A stretch of DNA of 61,607 bases from GCA-020343675 sp964462945 (GTDB lineage Bacteria; Planctomycetota; Phycisphaerae; Sedimentisphaerales; Anaerobacaceae). This document shows, piece after piece, positions 15,339 through 24,574 of this stretch. The notes beneath the pieces are model-generated. The model was not told the origin of the DNA. It saw nothing but the letters and a program-made list of their open reading frames with translations, and made no database searches. Within the stretch, counting starts at the first letter, position 1. Each line of letters opens with the position of its first letter. Location of the stretch: assembly GCA_964462945.1 (NCBI GenBank), contig CAYWZW010000025.1, forward strand, positions 1 through 61,607. The letters run 5' to 3'. Both the position numbers and the translations under genes were made by a program.

Positions 15339-15782
15339 GGCAAAGGTACAGAGGAGCAAAGGCACAAAGCATAAAATGACACAAATAAAAACGTATAGGG
15401 GCCTGATCGTCTGGCAAAAGTCTATGGCTCTGGTTACGGAAATATACAAAATAACGAAGACATTCCCCAAAGATGAAACATATGGTTTGATCGCTCAGAT
15501 AAGGCGCTGTGCGATATCAATACCGAGCAATATTGCAGAAGGTTATGGAAGAAACTCAACCAGTGACTACATTCGTTTTCTACATATTGCCACCGGTTCT
15601 CTGTACGAATTACAGACCCAGATGGAGATTGCGTTTAAGCTTGAGTATCTGAAGAAAGCGGATTTCGACGAGCTCTATGGGTCGAGCAGAGAAATAGAGC
15701 GGATGCTCAGCAGTTTAAGCAGAAAACTAAACAGTAAGCAGGCAAAGTAACTCTGTGCCTTTGTGCCTCTGGTCCTTTGTCC
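15339..15782. mobile_element. single-gene cassette flanked by inverted short-unit repeats (four-helix bundle)
   Basis: The left arm 15339-15369 (GGCAAAGGTACAGAGG...AAAGGCACAAAG) is an imperfect inverted copy of the right arm 15751-15782 (CTCTGTGCCTTTGTGCCTCTGG...), about 26 of 32 positions by hand. The arms are built of AAAGG/CAGAG units. The left arm starts 2 bases after the aconitase stop and ends 6 bases before the cargo ATG; the right arm starts on the base after the cargo stop. There is no transposase. The SIR2 cassette at 54679-55758 has the same plan. Confidence 0.6.
15376..15750 (+). CDS. four-helix bundle protein (23S rRNA IVP/S23 family)
   Basis: 124 residues. YRGLIVWQKSMALVTEIYKIT, a central IRRCAISIPSNIAEGYGRNS and YELQTQMEIAF are diagnostic of the TIGR02436-type four-helix bundle family, first known from intervening sequences in 23S rRNA genes. 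The biochemical role is unknown. The ATG at 15376 is chosen because upstream codons are translated repeat. The gene is the sole cargo of a cassette with inverted arms, in keeping with the family's habit of sitting in mobile-looking insertions. Confidence 0.93.
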   Translation: MTQIKTYRGLIVWQKSMALVTEIYKITKTFPKDETYGLIAQIRRCAISIPSNIAEGYGRNSTSDYIRFLHIATGSLYELQTQMEIAFKLEYLKKADFDELYGSSREIERMLSSLSRKLNSKQAK

Positions 15783-15795
15783 CTGAGCAGTAAAA

Positions 15796-16320
15796 ATGAC
15801 GCCTGACAAAATAGTGACCATCTTCGGGACGGGCAGGGCGGGGCGGGATGATTCGGCCTATGCGCTGGCCTTGGAGATGGGCAGACTATTGGCTCAGGCC
15901 GGTTTTACCATTGCCAACGGCGGATACGGCGGAACGATGTTGGCGGCCGCCAAAGGAGCAGCCGAAGCGGGCGGCGAAGTCATCGGCGTTACATGCTCGG
16001 CTTTCAAGTCCAGCAAGGCGAACGAATATATTACCCGCGAAATCGTGACCGGGTCGCTCGATGAACGGCTCGACACCCTGACCGAACTGGGCCGGGCGTA
16101 CGTCGTGCTGCCGGGCGGCACGGGCACGCTGCTGGAATTGGCGAAGGTCTGGGAGCTGAAAAACAAGGGCTTTCTCAACGCTGACAAACCGGTTATACTT
16201 GTGGGCGGATTCTGGAGGCCGCTGGTCGAGCTGGTCTCTAAGGACGACCCTGAGAGCAGCCGATACTTAGAGCTCGCGGACGAGCCGGAACAAGCCGTCG
16301 AATTGATTATTGACTATTGA
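15796..16320 (+). CDS. LOG family protein (TIGR00725/lysine decarboxylase-like fold)
   Basis: 174 residues. A Rossmann-like fold with GTGRAGRDD, NGGYGGTMLAAAKGA, and the signature PGGTGTLLEL near residue 105. Characterised relatives hydrolyse nucleoside 5'-monophosphates to base plus ribose phosphate (cytokinin-activating LOG) or are YpsA/TIGR00725 proteins of unknown role. The gene begins 14 bases after the right arm of the four-helix-bundle cassette, so the cassette separates it from aconitase. Confidence 0.85.
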   Translation: MTPDKIVTIFGTGRAGRDDSAYALALEMGRLLAQAGFTIANGGYGGTMLAAAKGAAEAGGEVIGVTCSAFKSSKANEYITREIVTGSLDERLDTLTELGRAYVVLPGGTGTLLELAKVWELKNKGFLNADKPVILVGGFWRPLVELVSKDDPESSRYLELADEPEQAVELIIDY

Positions 16321-16345
16321 AAAGTAAGGGCTGGCAGTCACCGAT

Positions 16346-17260
16346 ATGAGTGAGGTTCCGTTTCTTCTGATTCTGGTGCTTTTTGTAAACGGTGTCCCGG
16401 CCGCGTCGAGCGGCGGTGCAGCTTCGGAAACGCCGCTGCTGCGGGATGGTTTCATCTTGGCGGGCGTCGATGGCACATTGATCGGACCCGACAGCAACGA
16501 TGTGTATCTCTTTGAATTGAGTTCGGATGTGAACGATTACAGATCTGTTGTCAAAGCAGAAACGAGGTTGGAGCTGCTGCCGTCGTCAGCGCTGGAGGAG
16601 ATGGTCGCAGATGCAAAGATACGTTCGGCGGCGACGTACCGGCTCTGGAACGGCCGGGTGACAAAGTACAAGGGCAGGAACTTCATATTCCCGAATTACT
16701 TTCTGCCCCTGAGCAAGCCCAAACAGCCGCGGTCTGAAACATCACAGCAAGGACAGAACAAACCGGCCGATACCACGTCCGAGCCGGGGCGCGAGATCGC
16801 CGTCGATGAGCCGAACGACGTGCTGGCCATTCCGCCTGAGATCTTGGAAAAGCTCAGAGCCAGGCGGGAAAAAGGAGCGGGCGGCGGACAGCAGACAGTG
16901 GACGCTAATCGAGCCGGCACTGTTGCACAGCAGCCGGCGGCTGACAATGCAAGCGTGCCAAACGTCAGGCGCTATACGCCAAGCGCCGATTCCATTTTCG
17001 CAGACAGAACGGCGTTTTTGGTCGAGCAGGGTGACGGCCGGCTCACATTCGTGCCGGACGCGCTTGGCCGGAATATCCAGCGGCTGTCTGTGCGTTTGCT
17101 TGCGTGTGAGGCACTGGAGCTGGCCGAGCGGGAACAATCCGCCGAGCCGGAGCCGGTGCGATTCAAAATAGCGGGGATTATGACTAAGTATAAGGGCAAC
17201 CACTACCTGTTGCTGCAGAGGGCGACACGGGCCTACAATTACGGCAACTTCGGCAGATAA
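16346..17260 (+). CDS. uncharacterised secreted protein with internal duplication
   Basis: 304 residues. A hydrophobic N-terminus (VPFLLILVLFVNGVPAASS) looks like a signal peptide. Two similar halves are visible. The first (about 30-125) ends YRLWNGRVTKYKGRNFIFPN; the second (about 215-304) ends VRFKIAGIMTKYKGNHYLLLQRA. Between them is a Gln/Pro/Glu-rich linker. The shared ...G.(V/I)TKYKG(R/N)(N/H)(F/Y) strand motif is known from hypothetical planctomycete proteins, but I cannot assign a function. It is followed 12 bases later by hisD, so the two are probably co-transcribed. Confidence 0.75.
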   Translation: MSEVPFLLILVLFVNGVPAASSGGAASETPLLRDGFILAGVDGTLIGPDSNDVYLFELSSDVNDYRSVVKAETRLELLPSSALEEMVADAKIRSAATYRLWNGRVTKYKGRNFIFPNYFLPLSKPKQPRSETSQQGQNKPADTTSEPGREIAVDEPNDVLAIPPEILEKLRARREKGAGGGQQTVDANRAGTVAQQPAADNASVPNVRRYTPSADSIFADRTAFLVEQGDGRLTFVPDALGRNIQRLSVRLLACEALELAEREQSAEPEPVRFKIAGIMTKYKGNHYLLLQRATRAYNYGNFGR

Positions 17261-17271
17261 AGGAGGCAATC

Positions 17272-18588
17272 GTGCCCCACGAACTCGAACAGATTCTCAT
17301 TTCGTTCTCTCAACCGGGTTTTGACAGGAAGATCACGAAATTTCGCTCGAAGATGACGCTCGCAGCACGGTTCGCTGACTATGGGAGCGAGGATAATCAG
17401 CGGGTGGTTGACATTCTTCGCAACATCGCCGATCGTGGAGATCAGGCCCTTGCCGAATACACGGAGAAATTCGACGGCGTCAAGCTGACACCTCAAGAGT
17501 TCCGAGTGAGCAAAGACCAATTGGACAAAGCTCACCGAGAGATGAGCCAGAACATACTGGCGTCACTGCGCCAGGCCATTGACAACGTTCGCGCGTACCA
17601 GAAAGACATCTTGATCGACAAAGACGCGGCGCCTCGCGGCATAAGATATACGCCAATCCGGAGAGTCGGCGTCTGTGTTCCGGGGGCCTCGGCGCCGCTG
17701 CCTTCCACGGTTATCATGACGGCCGTGCCGGCCCAGGTCGCGGGTGTGGAAGAGATTGTCGTGGTTTCGCCGCCAAGACATGAAGGCAGCATCCATCCGG
17801 TCATCCTGGCCGTCTGCCGTGAGCTGGGAATCGATGAGGTGTACAGAATTGGCGGCGCCCAGGCCGTGGCGGCTTTGGCCGCCGGGACCGAGACAATCCC
17901 CAAAGTTGACAAGATCGTCGGACCGGGCAACAAGTGGGTTCAGGCGGCGAAAAAGATGGTTTCGGGGGATTATGTCGGAATTGATTCGATTGCGGGGCCG
18001 AGCGAAGTCCTCATCATCGCAAATGAAGAAGCCAACCCGGCGTGGGTTGCAGCCGACATGCTGAGCCAGGCGGAGCACGCACCCGACAGCAGCGCGATCG
18101 TCATAACGGATTCGGAGCCATTTGCCGGCGAGATTCTCAAAAAGCTGCAGAAACTTCTGACGGAATTGCCGAGAGCCAAAGCCGCCAAAGAATCTCTGAA
18201 GAACTTCAGTGCCATTGTGGTTGTGGACGATATGAACCGGGCGGTTGAAATGGCGAATGACTTTGCCCCTGAGCACTTGGAGGTTCAGTGTGGGGGCAGG
18301 AGCAGAGAAATCGCCGAGAAGATACACAACGCCGGGGCGATTTTCATCGGTTCGTACACGCCGGTGGCGGTCGGGGACTATTGGGCGGGACCCAGCCACA
18401 CGTTGCCGACCGGCACGCGGGCGAGGTTTGCCAGCGCACTGACCAGCAATGATTTTTTGAAGTCCATAAGTATCGTTGAATACGATCAAGAAATGCTGGC
18501 CGCCAGTGCCGACGACATTATTCGCTTGGCGGAGGTCGAAGGGCTCGACGCTCACGCCAAGAGCATAAGAATGCGACAGCAGGACTGA
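17272..18588 (+). CDS. hisD: histidinol dehydrogenase
   Basis: 438 residues, normal length. It oxidises L-histidinol to L-histidine with two NAD+, the last step of histidine synthesis. Motifs are CVPGASAPLPSTVIM, IGGAQAVAALA, VGPGNKWVQAAKK, a long GPSEVLIIANEEANP...QAEHAPDS zinc/substrate region, and FAPEHLEV. The start is GTG with a strong AAGGAGG eight bases upstream. No other his gene is nearby: the pathway is scattered, as is usual in planctomycetes. Confidence 0.97.
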   Translation: MPHELEQILISFSQPGFDRKITKFRSKMTLAARFADYGSEDNQRVVDILRNIADRGDQALAEYTEKFDGVKLTPQEFRVSKDQLDKAHREMSQNILASLRQAIDNVRAYQKDILIDKDAAPRGIRYTPIRRVGVCVPGASAPLPSTVIMTAVPAQVAGVEEIVVVSPPRHEGSIHPVILAVCRELGIDEVYRIGGAQAVAALAAGTETIPKVDKIVGPGNKWVQAAKKMVSGDYVGIDSIAGPSEVLIIANEEANPAWVAADMLSQAEHAPDSSAIVITDSEPFAGEILKKLQKLLTELPRAKAAKESLKNFSAIVVVDDMNRAVEMANDFAPEHLEVQCGGRSREIAEKIHNAGAIFIGSYTPVAVGDYWAGPSHTLPTGTRARFASALTSNDFLKSISIVEYDQEMLAASADDIIRLAEVEGLDAHAKSIRMRQQD

Positions 18589-18603
18589 GTCTCACATGGG
18601 AGC

Positions 18604-19827
18604 TTACACACCCCAGTTAAGTTTCTCCTCGTGGCGATGGTAGAACGACCCCAAAAGGTGAGCAGCGATCATTGATAGATAAACACTAACGCTGTACACG
18701 ATGAAGGACAAAATAGCTGAGCCTTGCGTGTCCGGCGACGTTTCAGCAATAAGAAAACCCGCCAGAGCAAGTATCGCAGTCATCGCACAGTACGGCAGAA
18801 ACGTACGGAATACTGAGCCAATGAGCAGGATGGGGTTAATGCCTGCGAAAGAGTCGAACATGACAACAGCCAATAGGCCCATTGGGAAAAAGAACACGCC
18901 GAAGGCCAGTAAAGCCCAAAAAGCTGTATCAGTCTGTTGGGCATATCCATAGTAAATTGAAGTCGGTGCGGCAAAAACAACGAGACAGCCAATCGTTCTT
19001 AACCACTGCCACAGCAAATCTCCGAGGCCCGGAGTATTGGCCAATGTTTCGGGTGCCCGAACGCCACCGGCAGCACTGTCTCGGATGCATTCACAAAAGT
19101 ACCAATACAGATACAGGGAAAGAAGCAACTTTACAATTATGCCTATAAACGCAAGTGGTACAAGCAATACGAGCGCGGGTGGAAAGTGCCCAGCGAATTC
19201 GCCGAGCCACTTCAGTACGATCCTGATTAGAAGCGGTATCACGATAATAATCGCAAGAGTTGTCAAGCCTGCTTTACTACTTGGATAGAGGAATATGTCG
19301 AAAATCCATGGCAATTTGCGCTCGGCGACGTGGTCCGGCTCCTTCACTGGCATTTCACCCATACTCGTTTGCAGTTGTTCGAAATGCTGGCCGGATATAT
19401 TATTCTCTTCGCCCGGTCGAGCCGGGGCGGCAGCTTTCTGTGCCGCCGTTTCTTCTAACGGAACGGGTACATAAGCCTTACAATGGGGACATTCGATAAG
19501 CTTTCCTCTTGAGCTTTCCGGCTCCTGGATCTCTCGCTTGCACGTCGAGCATGTAAAACGAATCGTACTTACACTTTTTTCAGGCGATTCTATTCGAGCG
19601 GGTACGACGATTCTGTTTTTACATTTCGGGCATTTGGCTTCTTTGCCCTCGTATGTTTTGGGAACGCTGATTTTCTGGCCGCAGTTTTGGCAGCCAAACT
19701 CAATAAGGGTCGATTCAGCCGGTACAACGAAGACGCTGCCGCATTCCCGGCACTTACCTCGCTTACCTGCGTGCTCGTCTTGAACACTGATTTTGTGACC
19801 ACAGTGTTCGCAGCAAAACCGAACCAT
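18604..19827 (-). CDS. triple zinc-ribbon membrane protein, function unknown
   Basis: 407 residues. Three N-terminal zinc ribbons are each CxxC...CxxC: CEHCGHKI/CRECGSV (6-32), CQNCGQKI/CPKCKNR (46-72) and CSTCKREI/CPHCKAY (92-118). A linker (to about 165) leads to five or six membrane segments (about 178-200, 215-250, 280-298, 305-325, 340-365, 375-395). Zinc-ribbon plus membrane proteins of this kind are common in planctomycetes and uncharacterised. It converges on hisD with 15 bases between the stops. Confidence 0.8.
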   Translation of the reverse strand: MVRFCCEHCGHKISVQDEHAGKRGKCRECGSVFVVPAESTLIEFGCQNCGQKISVPKTYEGKEAKCPKCKNRIVVPARIESPEKSVSTIRFTCSTCKREIQEPESSRGKLIECPHCKAYVPVPLEETAAQKAAAPARPGEENNISGQHFEQLQTSMGEMPVKEPDHVAERKLPWIFDIFLYPSSKAGLTTLAIIIVIPLLIRIVLKWLGEFAGHFPPALVLLVPLAFIGIIVKLLLSLYLYWYFCECIRDSAAGGVRAPETLANTPGLGDLLWQWLRTIGCLVVFAAPTSIYYGYAQQTDTAFWALLAFGVFFFPMGLLAVVMFDSFAGINPILLIGSVFRTFLPYCAMTAILALAGFLIAETSPDTQGSAILSFIVYSVSVYLSMIAAHLLGSFYHRHEEKLNWGV

Positions 19828-20083
19828 AAGACCTGCTCCCTCGCGGACGATCCTGTCCTTGCACGTTTTCTCGCGCAGAGAAACTGAAATCGACGATATG
19901 GTCTCTCCGACTTTTTCTCTTATCAGTTCTGCGGCTCCGGCAATCTTCCCGGCCGCATGGGACCCTCATGCCCGGCGACGACGCCATGGGGCCGCTCCAT
20001 CAAATAAGACGCTTTGGAGACGACTTTCTTCAGTCAAGATCCTCCACGACGGCGTTTTTCCGAAAGGCACTCTCTTGCCGGGC

Positions 20084-22855
20084 TCAGCAAACGCTCAGCT
20101 TCTGCCTTATTATTTCACCTGCTCTGGTCAGGGCGTCGTTGATCTTTTCCGGGTTTTTTCCGCCGGCCTGGGCCATTTGAGGCCGGCCGCCGCCGCCGCC
20201 GTCAACGATGGGGGCGATTTCTTTGACGATGTCCCCGGCTTTCAGGCCCCTCTTGACTAAATCATCGGTCACCCCTGCCAGAAGGGTTGCGCTGCCGTCG
20301 TCCTCGAAGCCCAGCACAATAGCGGCGGATTTCGCCTTCTTCTTGAGCATATCGACGGCCTCGCGAGCCTGCTCGACCGAAGTTTTTGAGACTCGGCCGA
20401 CGACGACAGAGGTCTCGCCGATTTTCTCACACTCTTCGAGGAGTTGTTTGGCCTCGGCCCGACAATCCGAGCCGGACTGTCGGGCGGCCGCCTTCAGATC
20501 CTTGGAGAGCTTTTTATTGTCCTCGATCAACTGGCCGACCCTTGCGACCAGCGATTCGGACGGGACTTTCAGCATCACCGACAGCTCGTCCACAATGTCA
20601 CTGGCCTTTTCGAGACAGGCGGTGAGCCCCGCGCCGGTCAGTGCCGTTATCCTGCGGACGCCCGCGGAGATGCTCTCTTCTTTGATGATCTTGAATCCGC
20701 CGATAGCGCCGAGCCTGTCAATATGTGTGCCGCCGCAAAACTCCAAAGAGATTTTCGATCTTCGATCTTCAATTTTCAATTTTAATTCATCAATCGGCAA
20801 TCGCAAATCGTCAATCGTCAATCCGATTGCCACGACCCGAACCTCGCTGCCGTACTTTTCGCCGAACAGGGCCATTGCACCGAGTTTTTGCGCCTGTTCT
20901 TTTGGCATGACCGTCCAGGTGACCGGCAGGTCGGCGGCGATTTTCTCCCTCACCAGACTCTCAACCTGCTTCAACTGCTGGGCGGTCGGGGCCTTGGGGC
21001 AGGTGAAGTCAAACCTCAAGTAATCCGGGCCGACGTAGCTGCCCTGCTGAGCTGCCGACCTGCCTAAGACCTGCTGCAGCGCCCATTGGAGCACGTGCGT
21101 GGCGGTGTGGTTTTTCTTCGTGGCTGCCCTGTCTTTGCTGACGGTCGCCCTTACACGATCGCCTACGCTTAACGCCCCTGTGGCGAGCTGGCCGTGGTGG
21201 ACGATACAGTTGGCGATTTTCGTGGTATTCTGGACGGTGAATTGGGCGCTGTCGGATTCGATAGTGCCGCAGTCGCCGACCTGCCCGCCCGCCTCGGCGT
21301 AGAAACATGTTTTATCGAGAACGATCCAAACCTCAGCGCCGGTTTCAATTCTGCCGCTGCTTTTGAAACCCTCATTATCGAAAAAGCCGACCACCGCGGC
21401 TTCGCATTGGTCCACGTGGTACTTGTGCAGGTCTTCGGTCTCGGGCAGAGGCACACCCTGGCCGCTGACTTTGTCCGTTATCCACAGCGAACCCTTTGCC
21501 GAAGCTACTCTGGCACGCTGGCGCTGTTCTTCCATCAACTCGGAGAATTTTGATGTATCGACCTTAAGGCTGCGCTCTTGTGCCATCAGTTCGGTCAAAT
21601 CCAGCGGAAATCCGTACGTGTCATAAAGCTGGAACGCATCTTCGCCGCTGATGATCTTGTCCTTTGATTTTTGTGCCCGCTTGGCGGCGGCGTTGAAGAT
21701 TTCAATCCCTCGGTCCAGCGTCCTGCCGAAGCCGGCCTCTTCCGATTCGATGACCGTTGAGACGAAGCCTGCTCGTTCTGCGATCTCGGCGAACGCATCA
21801 CCCAGGCAATCCACGACGACCGGCACGAGCTTGTAGATAAACGGCTGGTGCATTCCTAGCTCTCTGCCGAATCTCGAAGCGCGGCGCAGTATTCGGCGAA
21901 TCACATATCCTCTGCCGTCGTTCGAGGGCGTCGCGCCGTCGGTTATCGCAAAGACAATGGCTCGGATATGGTCGGCGATGACTCTGAACGCATTATCGGT
22001 CTTACTGCCCAGCTTGGACGTGTATTTGTGGCCGGTTAGGCCGCTGGTGAAATCGATGATGGGCATGAATAAGTCGGTGTCATAGTTGCTCGCCTTGTTC
22101 TGGAGCACCGCGACGATTCTCTCCAGCCCCGCGCCCGTATCGACATATTTGGCGGAAAGCGGCACGAGCTTGCCGCCCGGCAGGCGGTTAAATTGGATGA
22201 AAACAAGGTTCCACAGCTCGATGTATCTCGCGCAGCCGCCATTGACGCGGCATTTGTGGCCCGCGACGTTTTTCATGTCGCACCTGTCGGGGCCGAGGTC
22301 GATGTGGATCTCGCTGCAGGGCCCGCAGGGCCCCGTCTCGCCCATTTCCCAGAAATTGTCTTTCTTGCCGAACCGAAGGACCCGCTTAGCCGGCAGCGGC
22401 GTCACTTTAGGCCATAACCTTGCTGCCTCGTCATCCGGGGGCAGGCCCTCGGTTGGGTCGCCGGCGAAGACCGTCGCCCACAAACAGCCGGGGTCGATGC
22501 CCCAGACCTTTGTGAAAAGCTCCCAGGCCCATTCGATGGACTCGGCCTTGAAATAATCGTCGAAGGACCAGTTGCCCAGCATCTCGAAAAACGTGTGGTG
22601 GTAAGTGTCCTTGCCCACCTCCTCCAGGTCGTTGTGTTTGCCGCTGACGCGAAGGCATTTCTGACTGTTGGCCACCCGGGGGTACTGGGCGGGGGCCAAG
22701 CCGAGGAAGATGTCCTTGAATTGATTCATTCCCGCATTGGCAAAAAGCAGCGTCTCATCCCCGATGGGCACGATGGGTGAGCTGGGGACGAATTGGTGAT
22801 CTTTGCCCTTGAAAAAGTCAATGAAGTCACTTCTGATTTGCTTTGCGTTTTTCAT
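20084..22855 (-). CDS. alaS: alanine--tRNA ligase
   Basis: About 923 residues. It charges tRNA-Ala with alanine. The class II core is seen in FFKGKDHQFVPSSPIVP, LLFANAGMNQFKDIFLG and GETGPCGPCSEIH; the editing domain in NHTATHVLQWAL and FCGGTHID; the C-terminal C-Ala domain has GGGGGRPQMAQAGG. The start is moved to the ATG of MKNAKQIRSDF, the family's normal N-terminus. About 23 extra residues precede the zinc-binding FCGGTH motif, encoded by eleven tandem heptamers (20750-20826). In other alanyl-tRNA synthetases VR(V/I)xxIG runs almost directly into S(V/L)E(L/F)CGGTH. It is the last gene of the gltX-pfkB-thpR-recA-alaS operon. Confidence 0.96.
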   Translation of the reverse strand: MKNAKQIRSDFIDFFKGKDHQFVPSSPIVPIGDETLLFANAGMNQFKDIFLGLAPAQYPRVANSQKCLRVSGKHNDLEEVGKDTYHHTFFEMLGNWSFDDYFKAESIEWAWELFTKVWGIDPGCLWATVFAGDPTEGLPPDDEAARLWPKVTPLPAKRVLRFGKKDNFWEMGETGPCGPCSEIHIDLGPDRCDMKNVAGHKCRVNGGCARYIELWNLVFIQFNRLPGGKLVPLSAKYVDTGAGLERIVAVLQNKASNYDTDLFMPIIDFTSGLTGHKYTSKLGSKTDNAFRVIADHIRAIVFAITDGATPSNDGRGYVIRRILRRASRFGRELGMHQPFIYKLVPVVVDCLGDAFAEIAERAGFVSTVIESEEAGFGRTLDRGIEIFNAAAKRAQKSKDKIISGEDAFQLYDTYGFPLDLTELMAQERSLKVDTSKFSELMEEQRQRARVASAKGSLWITDKVSGQGVPLPETEDLHKYHVDQCEAAVVGFFDNEGFKSSGRIETGAEVWIVLDKTCFYAEAGGQVGDCGTIESDSAQFTVQNTTKIANCIVHHGQLATGALSVGDRVRATVSKDRAATKKNHTATHVLQWALQQVLGRSAAQQGSYVGPDYLRFDFTCPKAPTAQQLKQVESLVREKIAADLPVTWTVMPKEQAQKLGAMALFGEKYGSEVRVVAIGLTIDDLRLPIDELKLKIEDRRSKISLEFCGGTHIDRLGAIGGFKIIKEESISAGVRRITALTGAGLTACLEKASDIVDELSVMLKVPSESLVARVGQLIEDNKKLSKDLKAAARQSGSDCRAEAKQLLEECEKIGETSVVVGRVSKTSVEQAREAVDMLKKKAKSAAIVLGFEDDGSATLLAGVTDDLVKRGLKAGDIVKEIAPIVDGGGGGRPQMAQAGGKNPEKINDALTRAGEIIRQKLSVC
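20750..20826. repeat. in-frame heptamer array inside alaS
   Basis: Eleven consecutive 7-base units on the plus strand: GATTTTC, GATCTTC, GATCTTC, AATTTTC, AATTTTA, ATTCATC, AATCGGC, AATCGCA, AATCGTC, AATCGTC, AATCCGA. They encode most of LTIDDLRLPIDEL-KLKIEDRRSK in AlaRS, an insertion relative to the usual family sequence. Confidence 0.8.
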
Positions 22856-22917
22856 CTGGGATCTCGTACCTGGTCTTTCACATCTCGCCCGGTGCTCTGT
22901 GGGATATGTTTCACGGG

Positions 22918-23940
22918 TCACACAAGGCCCTTGGCGGCGAGGACCTTGTTTTTTACCTCTTCACACAAATCCTTGTTCTCAATCAGGAATTTCTTGGCGT
23001 TTTCTCGACCTTGGCCGAGCCGGATTGTGCCGTAGTTCAGCCAAGCGCCGCTTTTCTCGACGACCTGACCGGCGAGGGCCAAATCCAGCAGGTCACCCTC
23101 GTAGCTGATGCCGCTGTCGAACATGATATCGAACTCGCTCTCACGGAAAGGCGGCGCGATTTTGTTCTTCACGACCCTGGCTCTGACCCTGGAGCCGACG
23201 GCGCCGGTGGTATCCTTTATGGTTGTCACTCGCCGCAGGTCGATGCGCACCGAGCTGTAAAATTTCAGGGCCTTTCCGCCGGTCGTGGTTTCGGGATTGC
23301 CGAACATCACGCCGATTTTCATGCGGATCTGATTGATGAAGACAAGGGCGGTTTTACTCTTGCTGATGATGGCGGTGAGCTTCCGCATCGCCTGACTCAT
23401 TAATCTTGCATGCAGCCCCATGTGGACGTCGCCCATCTCGCCTTCGATCTCCGCCTTAGGCGTTAGTGCGGCAACGGAATCAATGACGATGACGTCCACG
23501 GAATTGGAGCTGATCAGCATCTCGGTGATGTCGAGCGCCTGCTCGCCGGTATCCGGCTGGCTGACCAGCAGGCCGCTGACGTCCACCCCGAGTCTTTTCG
23601 CCCAGGTCGTATCCAGCGCGTGTTCGGCGTCGATGAATGCCGCCACGCCGCCGGCACGCTGAGCATTGGCAATGATGTGAAGGGCAAGGGTCGTTTTGCC
23701 GGATGACTCCGGCCCGAACAGCTCGGTCACTCTGCCCCGCGGGATGCCCGCACCGCCCAGGGCGATATCCAGCGACAATGCGCCGGTGCCGATTCCTTCA
23801 ATCTTGGCGTAACAATGCTCATCCATCTGCATGATAGCGCCTTGGCCGTACTGCTTTTCGATCTGGGCGATCACGCGTTGGAGAGCTTCTTCTTTGCCGG
23901 TGGTTTTCGATGGTGTCTCAGCCTTCTTTGTCTTTGCCAT
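22918..23940 (-). CDS. recA: recombinase RecA
   Basis: 340 residues. An ATP-dependent strand-exchange protein for recombinational repair and SOS signalling. GPESSGKTTLALH is the Walker A motif (about 75-83); VDVIVIDSVAAL is Walker B; MRKLTAIISKSKTALVFINQIRMKIGVMFGNPETTTGGKALKFYSSVR is the conserved core including L2 (seen at about 196-245). A strong AAGGAG lies about 9 bases before the ATG. I find no LexA-like palindrome directly upstream, and the gene sits inside the gltX operon, so its SOS control, if any, is not evident here. Confidence 0.98.
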   Translation of the reverse strand: MAKTKKAETPSKTTGKEEALQRVIAQIEKQYGQGAIMQMDEHCYAKIEGIGTGALSLDIALGGAGIPRGRVTELFGPESSGKTTLALHIIANAQRAGGVAAFIDAEHALDTTWAKRLGVDVSGLLVSQPDTGEQALDITEMLISSNSVDVIVIDSVAALTPKAEIEGEMGDVHMGLHARLMSQAMRKLTAIISKSKTALVFINQIRMKIGVMFGNPETTTGGKALKFYSSVRIDLRRVTTIKDTTGAVGSRVRARVVKNKIAPPFRESEFDIMFDSGISYEGDLLDLALAGQVVEKSGAWLNYGTIRLGQGRENAKKFLIENKDLCEEVKNKVLAAKGLV

Positions 23941-23992
23941 TTTTGCTTTTCTCCTTTTTTCTATCTCGCTTCAGGCTCTAAGCTTTCTCACT

Positions 23993-24559
23993 CTATTGTA
24001 ACCTGTAATTTCCCAGCACGGTATAAATCGGGCCTTTCGGCGTCAGCTCGCTCTGATACACGCAGACCGAATCCGCCGGCGTCGCCCCGAGCTTTAGGTC
24101 TTTGTATGGCTGGATCAGTTGCACCAGCGTGGTCCCCGCCTTCGAGCTTCTTACCCGGCACAAGGTCAGGTGGGCGGAGAACTTCCGGGCTTCTCTCGGC
24201 CAGCCGGCCAGATCCAGTTGTTGCTCAAGGTCTTCCTGCAATTGTAGCAGCTCGTCGCAATTCTGTCCCGCGCTGACCCACAAGACTCTGGCACTTGCAC
24301 CGCCGAAATGGCCGACCTCCTCAACGTCCAGCTCGAAACTCTGATGTCTGCCTGCAACGTCGCCGGTTATGTTACAGACATCGACGGCCTGCTCATCTTT
24401 GATTTCTCCTAAGAACTTCAGCGTCAAGTGCATCGCTTCGGGCTCCACCCATTTGACGTCCCCTTTTCGGATATCCGCCTTACCTCGCAGCTCATTCTGC
24501 AAATTGACCAGGCCTTTTCTAATCTGCTCGCTTATATCTATAGCTATGAAGCACCGCAT
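23993..24559 (-). CDS. thpR: RNA 2',3'-cyclic phosphodiesterase
   Basis: 188 residues of the LigT/2H phosphoesterase family. MRCFIAIDIS starts the fold, and the two catalytic HxTx motifs are HLTLKFLG (about 46) and HLTLCRVR (about 129). It opens 2',3'-cyclic phosphates on RNA. It lies 52 bases upstream of recA and 15 bases downstream of the pfkB-type gene on the same strand. Confidence 0.93.
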   Translation of the reverse strand: MRCFIAIDISEQIRKGLVNLQNELRGKADIRKGDVKWVEPEAMHLTLKFLGEIKDEQAVDVCNITGDVAGRHQSFELDVEEVGHFGGASARVLWVSAGQNCDELLQLQEDLEQQLDLAGWPREARKFSAHLTLCRVRSSKAGTTLVQLIQPYKDLKLGATPADSVCVYQSELTPKGPIYTVLGNYRLQ

Positions 24560-24574
24560 CCCACTCTCAGCTCA

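Noticed and set aside
23941..23992. LexA/SOS box upstream of recA
   Set aside because: No palindromic CTGT-N8-ACAG or GAAC-N4-GTTC type site is visible; the gene appears to be read from the gltX promoter.
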